Shown: positions 36,971-45,978 of the stretch, in pieces
How positions within the stretch are numbered: the stretch's first letter is position 1
Layout of the letters: each line of letters starts with the position of its first letter
Assembly: GCA_021287075.1 (NCBI GenBank)
Contig: JAJTBD010000005.1
Location: 92,251 to 156,250, forward strand
Direction of reading: 5' to 3'
Origin: Micrococcales bacterium
GTDB taxonomy: Bacteria > Actinomycetota > Actinomycetes > Actinomycetales > Dermatophilaceae
DNA length: 64,000 nt
The notes under the pieces: model-generated
What the model was told of the DNA's origin: nothing
Database searches by the model: none
Seen by the model: only the letters and a program-made list of their open reading frames with translations
Position numbers and translations under genes: made by a program

Positions 36971-38290
36971 TCATGCCCGCCGCTGCTCGAGCTGCTGCTG
37001 CACGCGCAGCACGCCCGCGAAGCACGCACACAGGAAGGCCACCCGGACGGGGATGGCCAGCGAGTCGGTGACCGCGAGGAAGACGTCGTTCATGTGCGTG
37101 TTGACCAGCGCCTCGGGGTGCACCAGCTCCGCCAGCAGCCAACGGGCCCAGGCGAACACGTGCATCAGCGCGGCATACAGCACGGCGATGGTGAGCAGCG
37201 GCAGCAGCCCGGCCCGCAGCATCACCCGTGCGGTGTCGGCCAGCGGCGCGTACTTCTCGCGCAGCCCCGCAGTCGAGGTGTCGAGGGCGCGGGCGAGGAC
37301 CCGCACGCCATAGTCGCGGTGCTCGCGGCCAAGGGAGATCTCGCGCTCGGACGCCCAGCCGACCAGGAGCCCGACGACCGCGACCCAGACCAGCGGCCAC
37401 AGCAGCTGCTGGTAGCCGACGCCAAGCGCGGTGGTCAGCCCCGACCAGACCGAGGCAAACACCTGTGGCAGATGGATGTCGAAGGGCAGGTGCAGCCCGC
37501 CGAGCCAGTCCATCAGGCCGCGCCATCGCTCCGCGACCACGCGCCCGCCGAGCCACTCGCGGCCCTCGAAGATCCACCGCGAGATGACCAGCCAGCCCAG
37601 CACGACCCAGGCGCACTCGAGCACGACGATGACGGCGTCGAGCAGGCGCCACTCGGTGCGGTCTGCGACCTTCTCGACCACGACCTTGAGCACGAAGCAG
37701 GCGATGGCCCATGGGATATAGGCCCGCCATCCGCCGTCGGAGAAGGAGATATTGCTCCGGTCGGTCACCGACCCGGTGACCATGACCTCGGTGAAGGAGT
37801 TGCCGTATTTGCGCAGCATGAAGCGGTGGATGTCCCAGTTGATCTGCTCCCAGGCCGAATAGAGCACCACCATCGGCACGATCGCCAGCCGCAGCGCGTC
37901 GGAGACGGCGCCGGGCGAGTCGATGGCGCGCCCCGCGCCGAGTCGCGGCCCCACCCGGGTCAGCGGCTCGCCGTCGATGCGGATCGCCCTGGCCGCCACC
38001 AGGATCGCGGCGGCCAGCAGCGCGAGCCGCAGGGCGATCGACGCGACGAGGACGGCCAGCCCGGCCGGGCCGTTCTTTGCCGCGAGGTCGGCGGCCCTGT
38101 CGATCAGCAGGCTCTGGAGGACGAAGGATGTCAGCGCCAGCGCCAGCAGCGGCACCCCGGCGCGCAGCAGCGCCAGCCCGGTGTCGGCCAGGATGCGCCC
38201 CGCGAGGCCGAGCGCCTGCCGGGCCGGGTCGAGGGGGGACTCCGCCATCGCGTCGGCGCGCTCGCGCCCGGCCACCCCCTGTGTGCTCAC
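36971..38290 (-). CDS. Polytopic membrane protein of unknown function
   Basis: A 439-residue integral membrane protein with about eight hydrophobic segments (for example GVPLLALALTSFVLQSLLI, AGLAVLVASIALRLALLAAAILVAA, LLDAVIVVLECAWVVLGWLVI, LLWPLVWVAVVGLLVGW, LLPLLTIAVLYAALMHVF). Between them lies a polar region with WEQINWDIHRFMLRKYGNSFTEVMVTGSVTDRSNISFSDGG. No domain recognised. It is tail-to-tail with the trio of anchored proteins, four bases apart, which suggests a long-standing association. The start ATG may be either MSTQGV or a later one (MAESPL). Confidence 0.8.
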   Translation of the reverse strand: MSTQGVAGRERADAMAESPLDPARQALGLAGRILADTGLALLRAGVPLLALALTSFVLQSLLIDRAADLAAKNGPAGLAVLVASIALRLALLAAAILVAARAIRIDGEPLTRVGPRLGAGRAIDSPGAVSDALRLAIVPMVVLYSAWEQINWDIHRFMLRKYGNSFTEVMVTGSVTDRSNISFSDGGWRAYIPWAIACFVLKVVVEKVADRTEWRLLDAVIVVLECAWVVLGWLVISRWIFEGREWLGGRVVAERWRGLMDWLGGLHLPFDIHLPQVFASVWSGLTTALGVGYQQLLWPLVWVAVVGLLVGWASEREISLGREHRDYGVRVLARALDTSTAGLREKYAPLADTARVMLRAGLLPLLTIAVLYAALMHVFAWARWLLAELVHPEALVNTHMNDVFLAVTDSLAIPVRVAFLCACFAGVLRVQQQLEQRRA

Positions 38291-38347
38291 GTCCCGCAGC
38301 CTAGGGGGCCCGGCCTCCCCGTGGGAACCTGCCCACCCCCAGACGCA

Positions 38348-38385
38348 GGTATGCCGCGCCGCCCGGCTGGGCGACGCGGCATACC
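38348..38385. terminator. Bidirectional hairpin of paired GGTATGCCGC motifs
   Basis: GGTATGCCGCG with CCGCCC pairs with GGGCG and CGCGGCATACC around a GGCT loop, one bulged A. A short pyrimidine run (TCTT) follows on the plus strand. It lies between the divergent start of the membrane protein gene and the end of ptsH, where it would stop transcription leaving ptsH. Confidence 0.75.
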
Positions 38386-38411
38386 TCTTGCTCGCGGTGA
38401 GGACCGCTCGA

Positions 38412-38675
38412 TCACTCGGCGTCGAGGTCGCTCTCGACGAGCGCGGCGATCTCCTCGACCGCGGCCGCGTTGTCGGAGGTGATGGTGACCGTCGCGCCCT
38501 TCTCGGCGCCGAGGGTCATGATGAGCAGCTGCGAGGCGGCGTCGACGCCCTCCTCGTCCTCGGGCGTGGAGAGGGTGATCTCCTCGTCGTACTTCTCGGC
38601 GGCCTCGGCGATGATCGTCGCGGGGCGGGCGTGCAGGCCGACGGCGGATCCGACGACTACGGTCTTGCTGGCCAT
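38412..38675 (-). CDS. ptsH: Phosphocarrier protein HPr
   Basis: An 87-residue HPr that carries phosphate from enzyme I to the fructose EII. The active-site histidine is in SAVGLHARPATI (about His15). The Gram-positive Ser46 region reads DAASQLLIMTLGAEKGATVTI, with Ser near position 48. It is the last gene of the fruR-fruK-fruA-ptsH operon, 45 bases after fruA. Confidence 0.97.
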   Translation of the reverse strand: MASKTVVVGSAVGLHARPATIIAEAAEKYDEEITLSTPEDEEGVDAASQLLIMTLGAEKGATVTITSDNAAAVEEIAALVESDLDAE

Positions 38676-38720
38676 GGTGGCTCCTTATCGGTTGGCGAAC
38701 TCTGGTGTGACGCTAGCGGG

Positions 38721-40880
38721 TCAGGCGGCGACGCGCGCCGGCTCGACCTCGGTGTCCTTGCGGCCCATCGACTTGACCGCCATCGTGATCACCGCGGAGA
38801 TGACCGCGCCGATGACGATCGCGAGCAGCCACAGCAGGAACCTGTCGATGGCGAAGAAGACGAACACGCCACCATGCGGGGCCTTGGACGCGGCCTGGAA
38901 GAGCATCGACAGTGCGCCGGTGACGGCGCCGCCGACCATCATCGAGGGGATGATGCGCAGCGGGTCGGCGGCGGCAAACGGGATGGCGCCCTCGGAGATG
39001 AAGGACGCGCCGAGCAGCCATGCGGCGCGGCCGTTCTCGCGCTCCGACGGGGTGAACAGGCCCGGGCGCAGCTGGGTCGCGAGGGCGAGCGCGATCGGCG
39101 GGACCATGCCGGCCGCCATGACCGCGGCCATGACCTTCATCGACGCGGTGTTGTTGACGTCGAGGCCGGTGGTGGCGAAGAGATAGGCCGCCTTGTTGAC
39201 CGGGCCGCCGAGGTCGAAGCACATCATCAGGCCGACGATGACGCCGAGCAGGACGGCGGAGGTGCCGGACATGCCCGCGAGCCAGTCGGTCAGCGCTGTG
39301 AGCAGGGACGCGAGCGGCTTGCCGAGCAGGACATACATCAGACCGCCGGCGAGCAGGGTCGTCACGAGCGGGATGATCACGACGGGCATGAGGCCGGCCA
39401 GCCAGCGCGGCGGGCGGAAGGTCGTCAGCCAGTGCGCGATCGCGCCGGCGAGCAGACCGCCGACGAGACCGCCGATGAAGCCCGCACCGACGGCGCCCGC
39501 GACAGCGCCGGTGATGAAGCCGGGGGCGATGCCGGGACGGTCGGCCAGCGCGAAGGCGATGTAGCCCGCGAGCGCCGGCACGAGGAAGCCGAAGCCGAGG
39601 CCGCCGAGCTTGAACATCACGGCGCCCAGATAGGTCATCAGCGACGAGCCGAAGAGCGCGTGGCCGGTCGGGTCGGGCAGGTTAGTCAGCGAGTTCTCCG
39701 CGACGACCTTGTCGGCCACCGCTGTGATGTCATAGCCGCCGAAGAGGAAGCCGAGGGCGATGAGCAGACCGCCGGCCGCGACGAACGGGATCATGTAGGA
39801 GACGCCCGTCATCAGCGCCTGCTGGATGCGCTTGCCGAAGCTGAGCTGCGGGCCGGTCTCCTCGGCGGCCGCTGCTCCGGCGGTGCCGGCGACCCGGCGG
39901 GCGTTGGGGTTGTCGGCGGCAGCGAGCGCCTCCTCGAGCATGACGCGCGGCTCGTTGATCGCGCGCTTGACGCCCGACTCGATGACCGGCTTGCCGGCGA
40001 AGCGCTCGCGGCCCTTGACGCCCACGTCGGTGGCGAAGATGACGGCGTCGGCGGCGGCGATCTGGGCGGCGGTCAGCGGGGTCGAGCCGGCCGAGCCCTG
40101 GGTCTCGACGAGCACGTCGACGCCCATCTCCTTGCCGGTGTCGGTGAGGGAGTCGGCGGCCATGTAGGTATGGGCGATCCCGGTGGGGCAGGCGGTGATC
40201 GCCACGACCGAGCGGGCTCCTGCCGTGGTGGCCGGCTGCTCGTCCTGGGCGTATGCCGCGGGGGCGGCTGCCGGGTCACCCGCGCCTGCCGAGGTGGTCG
40301 GGGACGCCGAGGTGGCGGGCGCGGAGGCGCCGGCCGCGGAGGCTCCGACGCCGGCGGTCGCAGCGGCGGCACCGGTGGCGGCAGCGGCGGGTGCGCCCGC
40401 GGCGTTCGCCTCGGGCCTGGGGGCGGGGTTGACCACGCCGTCGACGAGGGCGACGAGCTCGTCCTTGCTCTGGGCGGCGCGCAGGGAGGCGACGAAGTCC
40501 TTTTTGACGAGCGCGCGGGCGAGCTTGGTCAGCAGCTTCATGTGCTCCTGGCCGCCGCCCTCGGGCGCCGCGATGAGGAAGACGATGTCGGCGGGGCCGT
40601 CCTTGGCGCCGAAGTCGACCTTGGGGTCGAGGCGGGCGAAGGCCAGCGTCGGCTCGGTCACCGTCGTCGAGCGGCAGTGGGGGATGGCGATGCCGCCGGG
40701 CAGGCCGGTGCCGGACTTGGCCTCGCGGGCGAGGGCGTCGTCGAGCAGCCCTGCCACGTCGGAGGCGCGTCCGGTGTCGGCCACCTTGGTCGCGAGGGCA
40801 CGGATGACCTCGCTCTTGTCGGACCCGAGGTTCTCGTCGAGGGCGACGAGGTCGGGGGTGATCAGCTGGGTGTCGGTCAT
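38721..40880 (-). CDS. fruA: Fructose PTS enzyme EIIABC
   Basis: A 719-residue fructose permease that imports and phosphorylates fructose to fructose 1-phosphate. Domain order: EIIA (residues 1-150; active His68 in GGIAIPHCRS), an Ala/Pro/Thr-rich linker, EIIB (active Cys near residue 231 in ITACPTGIAHTYMAADS) and EIIC with about eight or nine membrane segments (FGKRIQQALMTGVSYMIPFVAAGGLLIALGF; FDLGGPVNKAAYLFA). The start ATG has AAAGGAG upstream. Long antisense frames across this gene are not coding. Confidence 0.97.
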   Translation of the reverse strand: MTDTQLITPDLVALDENLGSDKSEVIRALATKVADTGRASDVAGLLDDALAREAKSGTGLPGGIAIPHCRSTTVTEPTLAFARLDPKVDFGAKDGPADIVFLIAAPEGGGQEHMKLLTKLARALVKKDFVASLRAAQSKDELVALVDGVVNPAPRPEANAAGAPAAAATGAAAATAGVGASAAGASAPATSASPTTSAGAGDPAAAPAAYAQDEQPATTAGARSVVAITACPTGIAHTYMAADSLTDTGKEMGVDVLVETQGSAGSTPLTAAQIAAADAVIFATDVGVKGRERFAGKPVIESGVKRAINEPRVMLEEALAAADNPNARRVAGTAGAAAAEETGPQLSFGKRIQQALMTGVSYMIPFVAAGGLLIALGFLFGGYDITAVADKVVAENSLTNLPDPTGHALFGSSLMTYLGAVMFKLGGLGFGFLVPALAGYIAFALADRPGIAPGFITGAVAGAVGAGFIGGLVGGLLAGAIAHWLTTFRPPRWLAGLMPVVIIPLVTTLLAGGLMYVLLGKPLASLLTALTDWLAGMSGTSAVLLGVIVGLMMCFDLGGPVNKAAYLFATTGLDVNNTASMKVMAAVMAAGMVPPIALALATQLRPGLFTPSERENGRAAWLLGASFISEGAIPFAAADPLRIIPSMMVGGAVTGALSMLFQAASKAPHGGVFVFFAIDRFLLWLLAIVIGAVISAVITMAVKSMGRKDTEVEPARVAA

Positions 40881-40933
40881 GGCACCTGGTGCTCCTTTGG
40901 TGGTTGCCGGCTCCTGGGGCGCCGGGTCGTGCT

Positions 40934-41905
40934 TCACAGCTGGGTGATCGTGATGCCGTCGGCGAGGGCCGCGGCCTGGTCTGGGCGGGGGAGGTCGGTG
41001 CCCGGCAGCGAGGCGGCCACCGAGCCATAGGCGACGGCGCGGCGCAGTCGCTCGGGGTGGGGCAGGCCGGCCTCGGCCGCCGAGACATAGCCGGCGAGCG
41101 AGGAGTCGCCGGCGCCGACCGTGGAGACGACGGTGATGCGCGGTGCGCTCGCGTGCCAGACCCCCTCGGCGGCGGCGAGGACGGCGCCGGCCCCGCCGAG
41201 GGTCACGAGGACCTCGGCGACCCCGCGCTCGCGCAGGGCCTGGGCGGCCGCGACGACGGGGGCGATGTCGCCGCGCGCCGCCGCTGCCTCCAGCTCGACG
41301 CCGTCGCCGCGCCCGATGAGCTGGGCGAGCTCCTCGGAGTTGGGCTTCATCACGTCGGGCGCGCTGCCGGGGAGGCGGGCCGACAGCGCCGCCAGCGGCG
41401 CGTCGGAGGTGTCGATGGCGATGCGGGCGGGACTGTCGGCCGCGCGCAGGGCGTCGATCGTCACGGCATACCACTCGGCCGGGAGGCCGGGCGGGAGGGA
41501 GCCGGACATGACGACCCACCCGGCGCCCCTGGAGTGCTCGACGACGAGCGCGGTGAGGGCGCGGGCGTCATCGTCGGAGAGGACGGAGCCGGCCTCGTTG
41601 AGCTTGGTGGTGGTGCCGTCGGGCTCGGTGACCGCGGTGTTGGTGCGGACGGCGCCGGGGGCGGGGACGGTCGCGCGGCGCAGGCCGTGCTCGTCCATCG
41701 CAGCCAGCAGCGGGTCACCGTCGCGGGCGGGGAGCAGGGCGAGCGCGTCGACGTCGGCATAGTGCAGCGCCCGGGCGACATTGACGCCCTTGCCGCCCGG
41801 CTCGGAGATGACCGAGGTCAGACGGTGGACCGCGCCGCGCACGAGCGGGCCGTCGAGGGTGACCGTGCGGTCGATGCTCGGGTTGGGCGTGACGGTGACG
41901 ATCAT
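40934..41905 (-). CDS. fruK: 1-phosphofructokinase
   Basis: A 323-residue PfkB-family kinase converting fructose 1-phosphate to fructose 1,6-bisphosphate. The N-terminus MIVTVTPNPSIDRTV, the sugar-binding GGKGVNVARAL and the catalytic-base/anion-hole motif STVGAGDSSLAGYV near residue 260 identify it. Its ATG overlaps the fruR stop by four bases, so it is coupled to the regulator upstream and to fruA downstream. Confidence 0.96.
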   Translation of the reverse strand: MIVTVTPNPSIDRTVTLDGPLVRGAVHRLTSVISEPGGKGVNVARALHYADVDALALLPARDGDPLLAAMDEHGLRRATVPAPGAVRTNTAVTEPDGTTTKLNEAGSVLSDDDARALTALVVEHSRGAGWVVMSGSLPPGLPAEWYAVTIDALRAADSPARIAIDTSDAPLAALSARLPGSAPDVMKPNSEELAQLIGRGDGVELEAAAARGDIAPVVAAAQALRERGVAEVLVTLGGAGAVLAAAEGVWHASAPRITVVSTVGAGDSSLAGYVSAAEAGLPHPERLRRAVAYGSVAASLPGTDLPRPDQAAALADGITITQL

Positions 41906-42681
41906 GCGATGACTACCTCGACTCCCTTGTCGGAGAGGGCTTTTCGGTCTGCGGGCCGCAGCCCGTCGTCGGTGATGAGGACGTCGATGTCCTCGAGCGT
42001 GGCAAACTGCACGAGATGCTCGGTGCCGATCTTGGAGGAGTCGGCGAGCAGCACCACGACGCGGCCGGCGGCGGCCATCGCGCGCTTGGTGGCCGCCTCG
42101 CTCGAGTCGGGGGTGGAGGCGCCGTGGGCCACCGTGAGGCCGTCGGTGCCGAGGAAGGTGACGTCGACACGCAGCCGCCGGAGGCTCTCGACCCCGGCGT
42201 CGCCCACGGTCGCCTGGGTCATGCCGCGCACCCGCCCGCCCAGGAGGACGACCTCACCGGGCAGGAGGTCGACGAGCTGGCCGGCGATCGGCACGGAGTT
42301 GGTGACACAGGTGAGGTCCTCGCGCGGTGGGATGAGCTCGGCGAAGGCGGCGGTGGTGGTGCCGGCGTCGAGGATCACGTTGGCCCGGCCGGACGGGGCC
42401 GCGGCCGGTAGCCAGGTCAGGGCGGCGCGGGCGATCGCGGCCTTCTGCTCGGCGTGGCGCTGGCTGCGCTCGGCCACGGTGGTCTCGAGGCGGGGGAGTG
42501 AGCTGCGGGGGATGGCGCCGCCGTGGACGCGGGAGACGACGCCGAGCCGGTCGAGCTCGGCGAGGTCGCGGCGGATGGTCTCCGGGGTGACCGAGAAGTG
42601 GTGGGCGAGGTCGGTGACGGCGACGCGTCCCTGCGCGCCGGTCAGCTGCGCGATCTCCTGCTGCCGCTCGGGTGCGTACAC
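41902..42681 (-). CDS. fruR: DeoR-family repressor of the fructose PTS operon
   Basis: A 259-residue regulator. The DeoR helix-turn-helix is PERQQEIAQLTGAQGRVAVTDLAHHFSVTPETIRRDLAELDRLGVVSRVHGGA. The C-terminal sugar-phosphate sensor domain has ILDAGTTTAAFA, VTNSVPIA, LLGGRVRG and GTDGL. In this family the inducer is usually fructose 1-phosphate, which fits its operon. It is the first gene, divergent from ptsI, and the 167-base gap carries paired direct repeats that may be its operator. Confidence 0.95.
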   Translation of the reverse strand: MYAPERQQEIAQLTGAQGRVAVTDLAHHFSVTPETIRRDLAELDRLGVVSRVHGGAIPRSSLPRLETTVAERSQRHAEQKAAIARAALTWLPAAAPSGRANVILDAGTTTAAFAELIPPREDLTCVTNSVPIAGQLVDLLPGEVVLLGGRVRGMTQATVGDAGVESLRRLRVDVTFLGTDGLTVAHGASTPDSSEAATKRAMAAAGRVVVLLADSSKIGTEHLVQFATLEDIDVLITDDGLRPADRKALSDKGVEVVIA

Positions 42682-42735
42682 ACCGTCCTCCTCGTCGAGG
42701 TCTGCTCTGGCGTCCCCCCGAAGATAATCGGAAGT

Positions 42736-42767
42736 CCGTATGTGTTTGTTTACTCCCGTATGTGTTG
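42736..42767. promoter_or_regulatory. Direct repeats in the fruR-ptsI divergent region, candidate FruR operator
   Basis: CCGTATGTGTTTG starts at 42736 and CCGTATGTGTTG at 42756, exactly 20 bases apart, about two helical turns, with TTTACT between. DeoR-type repressors often bind short T/G-rich direct repeats. The position between divergent fruR and ptsI would let one protein control both transcripts. This AT-rich patch also likely holds the promoters. Confidence 0.6.
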
Positions 42768-42848
42768 TGCCGTCAAGGGGGAAGTGGCTACGATCTGGAA
42801 TCAGGCAGCGACGCCGCTGTCTGGGAGAAGCTCGCCGAGGAGTTGGAC

Positions 42849-44561
42849 ATGGCCGACAGCACGCGCATCGAGTCCCCCGCGACGTCCGGGGACGTCGCCC
42901 AGATCCGCGGGACGGGGGTTGTCCCGGGTGTGGGCTATGCGCCGGCCGCCTGGACCAGGCCGCGGCCGCAGGTCCCCGCGAGCGCGCCCGACCTGCCCGA
43001 GGGCGAGCGCGATGCGGCCAAGGAGCGCTTCACGGCCGCAGCGAATGCCGTCTCCGACCGCCTGCGCGAGCGCGCCGGGCGCGTGACTGGGGTCGCCTCC
43101 GAGGTGCTGCTGGCCACCTCCGCGCTGGCCAAGGACCGCGGGTGGATCAAGGCCGCCCACAAGCAGATCGCTGCCGGTATGCCGCCGGCCCAGGCCGCCG
43201 TCGCCGCCACCGAGCAGTTCGTGGTCATGTTCACCAAGCTCGGCGGGCTGATGGCCGAGCGCGTCACCGACCTGCGCGACATCCGCGACCGGGTCGTCGC
43301 CGAGCTCGAGGGGCTGCCGGAGCCCGGTGTGCCGCGCCCGAGTGCCCCCGTCGTCATCCTCGCCGAGGACCTCGCGCCCGCCGACACCGCCGAGCTCGAC
43401 GCCTCGCTCATCGTCGGCCTGGTCACCTCGCTCGGCGGCCCGACCTCCCACACCTCGATCATCGCGAGGCAGCGCGGCATCCCCTGCATCGTCGCCGCCC
43501 ACGGCATCGAGGCCATCGAGGACGGCGAGCCGATCCTCGTCGACGGCACCTCCGGCGTCATCGAGCGCCGCCCCGACGAGGCCGCCGCGCGCGGGCGGGT
43601 CGCCGCCGACGCCGAGGAGCGCGAGCGCATCCGCACCTGGACCGGCCCCGCCCAGACCTCCGACGGCCACCGCGTCGACCTGCTCGCCAATGTGCAGAAC
43701 GGCGAGTCCGCCCAGCAGGCCGCGGCCGGCCAGGCAGAGGGTGTGGGGCTCTTCCGCACCGAGCTGTGCTTCCTCAACCGCGACGCCGAGCCCGAGGTCG
43801 AGGAGCAGACCGAGATCTATCGCGAGGTCTTCGCGGCATTCCCCGCCGAGGCCAAGGTCGTGCTGCGCACGCTCGACGCGGGCAGCGACAAGCCGCTCGA
43901 GTTCGCCACTGCCCCAGACGAGCCCAACCCGGCGCTCGGCGTGCGGGGCGTGCGCACGTCCTTCGGCAACGAGGGGCTGCTCACCCGCCAGCTCGACGCC
44001 GCCCGCGCGGCGTCCGTGGCCGCCCGTGGCGAGGACGCCTCGACCTGGGTGATGGCGCCGATGATCGCGACGATCCCCGAGGCCGAGGACTTCGCCGCCA
44101 AGTGCCGCGAGCGCGGCATCACCCCGGGCGTCATGGTCGAGGTGCCGTCGGTCGCGATGCTGGCCGAGGAGTTCCTCGAGGTCGTCGACTTCTTCTCGAT
44201 CGGCACCAACGACCTCACGCAGTATGCGATGGCCGCCGACCGCATGTCGCCCGACCTGGCCACGCTCACCGACCCGTGGCAGCCGGCCGTCCTGCGTCTG
44301 ATCGCCCGCACCGCCGAGGCCGGCCAGCGCGCCGGCAAGCCCGTCGGGGTGTGTGGTGAGGCTGCGGCCGACCCGGTGCTGGCGTGTGTGCTCGTCGGCT
44401 TCGGCGTCACCTCGCTGTCGATGGCTGCGGCCGCCGTGCCGTCCGTCGGCGCCCGCCTCGGCCAGGTCACCCTCGAGCAGTGCAAGAGCGCTGCCGCCGC
44501 GGTCATGAAGGCCCGTGACTCCGTCGCCGCCCGCGAGGTCGCCGCCACAGCCCTCGCCTGA
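42849..44561 (+). CDS. ptsI: PTS enzyme I
   Basis: A 570-residue phosphoenolpyruvate-protein phosphotransferase that starts the PTS relay to HPr. The phosphorylated histidine is in GGPTSHTSIIARQRGIP (near residue 201). The PEP-binding domain has GVGLFRTELCFLNR, MVEVPSVAMLAEEF, FFSIGTNDLTQYAMAADR and the active cysteine in GKPVGVCGEAA. Start chosen at the ATG with GAGGAG seven bases upstream; the longer open frame is upstream regulatory DNA. It is divergent from the fru operon encoding its partners. Confidence 0.97.
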   Translation: MADSTRIESPATSGDVAQIRGTGVVPGVGYAPAAWTRPRPQVPASAPDLPEGERDAAKERFTAAANAVSDRLRERAGRVTGVASEVLLATSALAKDRGWIKAAHKQIAAGMPPAQAAVAATEQFVVMFTKLGGLMAERVTDLRDIRDRVVAELEGLPEPGVPRPSAPVVILAEDLAPADTAELDASLIVGLVTSLGGPTSHTSIIARQRGIPCIVAAHGIEAIEDGEPILVDGTSGVIERRPDEAAARGRVAADAEERERIRTWTGPAQTSDGHRVDLLANVQNGESAQQAAAGQAEGVGLFRTELCFLNRDAEPEVEEQTEIYREVFAAFPAEAKVVLRTLDAGSDKPLEFATAPDEPNPALGVRGVRTSFGNEGLLTRQLDAARAASVAARGEDASTWVMAPMIATIPEAEDFAAKCRERGITPGVMVEVPSVAMLAEEFLEVVDFFSIGTNDLTQYAMAADRMSPDLATLTDPWQPAVLRLIARTAEAGQRAGKPVGVCGEAAADPVLACVLVGFGVTSLSMAAAAVPSVGARLGQVTLEQCKSAAAAVMKARDSVAAREVAATALA

Positions 44562-44589
44562 CCCACCCCCTCGCCTGACCCACCCCCCT

Positions 44590-44770
44590 TTACCCCAATT
44601 GGGCACGATCGCCCCGGGCGTTTTAGCCCAATTGGGCAAAAGCGCCCGAGGCGTGAGTCGTCGCGGATTCCGCCAAGTGGCGAGTTCCGCCCCGCGTCGC
44701 GCCGGTTACGCCAAGTGGCGAGTTCCGCCCCGGGCGTTTTAGCCCACTTGGGCAAAAGCGCCCCGGGTCA
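44590..44770. repeat. Dense block of type B and type A intergenic repeats
   Basis: About 180 bases are almost wholly repeats. Type B copies: CCCAATTGGGCACGATCGCC near 44593, GGGCGTTTTAGCCCAATTGG near 44619 and GGGCGTTTTAGCCCACTTGG near 44732, the latter two each folding into long hairpins with AAAAGCGCCC. Type A copies GCCAAGTGGCGAGTTCCGC lie at about 44672-44690 and 44709-44727. They fill most of the 307-base gap between ptsI and the dehydrogenase gene; nothing else is seen there except a ribosome site. Confidence 0.85.
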
Positions 44771-44868
44771 TTCCCGTGGTGGGGTGCCCTCTCGGGGACT
44801 CCCACAGCGGGCGGCCGCGTGATCCCCTAGAGATGAACGAGACTGACCGACCCGAAGGAGCAGCCCAC

Positions 44869-45891
44869 ATGCGTGGAGTCGTCCTGCACGCCACCCGTGA
44901 CATCCGCGTCGAGGACCGCGAGGACCCGACGATCAAGGAGCCGACCGACGCGATCATCCGCGTCACCGCCGCCTGCGTGTGCGGCTCGGACCTGTGGCCC
45001 TACCGCGGCACCGACGAGGTCAAGGAGCCCAGCCCGATGGGCCACGAATACGTCGGCGTCGTTGAGGAGATCGGCCCCGAGGTCAAGGAGCTCAAGGTCG
45101 GCGACTTCGTCGTGGGCTCCTTCTTTGCCTCCGACAACACCTGCGAGATCTGCCAGGCCGGCTACCAGTCGCGCTGCGTGCACGCCCAGCCCGTCGGCGC
45201 CGAGGGCACCCAGGCCCAGAAGGCCCGCATCCCCCTCGCCGACGGCACGCTCGTCGCCACCCCCGGCCAGCCCGACGAGGACCTCATCCCCTCGCTGCTC
45301 GCCGCGTCCGATGTGCTCGGCACCGGCTGGTTTGCCGCCGTCGCCGCCGAGGCCGGCCCCGGCAAGACCGTCGCCGTCGTCGGTGACGGCGCCGTCGGCC
45401 TGCTCGGCATCCTCGCCGCCAAGCAGCTCGGCGCCGAGCGGATCATCGCGATGAGCCGCCACGCCGACCGTCAGGCGCTCGCCAAGGAGTTCGGCGCGAC
45501 CGACATCGTCGAGGAGCGCGGCGACGACGGCGTGGCCAAGATCAAGGAGCTCACCGACGGGCTCGGCGCGCACTCGGTCATCGAGGCCGTCGGCACCCAG
45601 GAGTCGATGATGCAGGCGATCCGCGCGACCCGCCCCGGCGGCCACGTCGGCTATGTCGGCGTCTCGCACGACGTCGAGCTGCCCGGCCTGGAGCTCTTCT
45701 TCTCCGGCGTCCACCTCCACGGCGGCCCCGCGCCGGTGCGCCGATTCCTCCCCGAGCTGATCCAGCTCATCTGGGACCGCGAGATCGACCCCGGCAAGGT
45801 CTTCGACCTCACCCTCCCGCTCGAGCAGGCCGCGGAGGCCTACCAGGCGATGGACGAGCGCCGCGCGATCAAGGCGATGCTCACCATCTGA
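44869..45891 (+). CDS. Zinc-dependent alcohol dehydrogenase family protein
   Basis: A 340-residue medium-chain dehydrogenase. Catalytic-zinc and structural segments: ACVCGSDLWPYRG (Cys ligand), GHEYVGVVEEIG (His/Glu), and a lobe with DNTCEICQAGYQSRCVH, which keeps only three cysteines of the usual four-Cys structural zinc site. The cofactor motif is VAVVGDGAVGLLGILAAKQLGAERII with SRHADR, an Arg-containing loop suggesting NADP. The ATG follows GAAGGAG by eight bases. Substrate unknown. It is followed by a strong terminator. Confidence 0.93.
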   Translation: MRGVVLHATRDIRVEDREDPTIKEPTDAIIRVTAACVCGSDLWPYRGTDEVKEPSPMGHEYVGVVEEIGPEVKELKVGDFVVGSFFASDNTCEICQAGYQSRCVHAQPVGAEGTQAQKARIPLADGTLVATPGQPDEDLIPSLLAASDVLGTGWFAAVAAEAGPGKTVAVVGDGAVGLLGILAAKQLGAERIIAMSRHADRQALAKEFGATDIVEERGDDGVAKIKELTDGLGAHSVIEAVGTQESMMQAIRATRPGGHVGYVGVSHDVELPGLELFFSGVHLHGGPAPVRRFLPELIQLIWDREIDPGKVFDLTLPLEQAAEAYQAMDERRAIKAMLTI

Positions 45892-45905
45892 TCCACAACA
45901 CAGAC

Positions 45906-45945
45906 AGGAGGTATGCCGCGGGCCCGCCCCCGCGGCATACCTCCT
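45906..45945. terminator. Perfect 17-bp hairpin of paired GGTATGCCGC motifs
   Basis: AGGAGGTATGCCGCGGG pairs exactly with CCCGCGGCATACCTCCT around a six-base loop, 15 bases after the dehydrogenase stop. A short T-containing tract (CTCTCGT) follows. It separates the dehydrogenase from the rhodanese gene. Confidence 0.8.
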
Positions 45946-45978
45946 CTCGTGGGTGCTCGGTCTGCCAGACTGGCGCGC

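Noticed and set aside
37923..41030. A 1035-codon plus-strand open frame
   Set aside because: It is antisense to ptsH and fruA and has low-complexity Gly/Arg/Asp-rich sequence with no recognisable domain.
42801..44639. A 612-codon minus-strand open frame opposite ptsI
   Set aside because: It is an antisense shadow of enzyme I; no domain, and its start lies in the repeat block.
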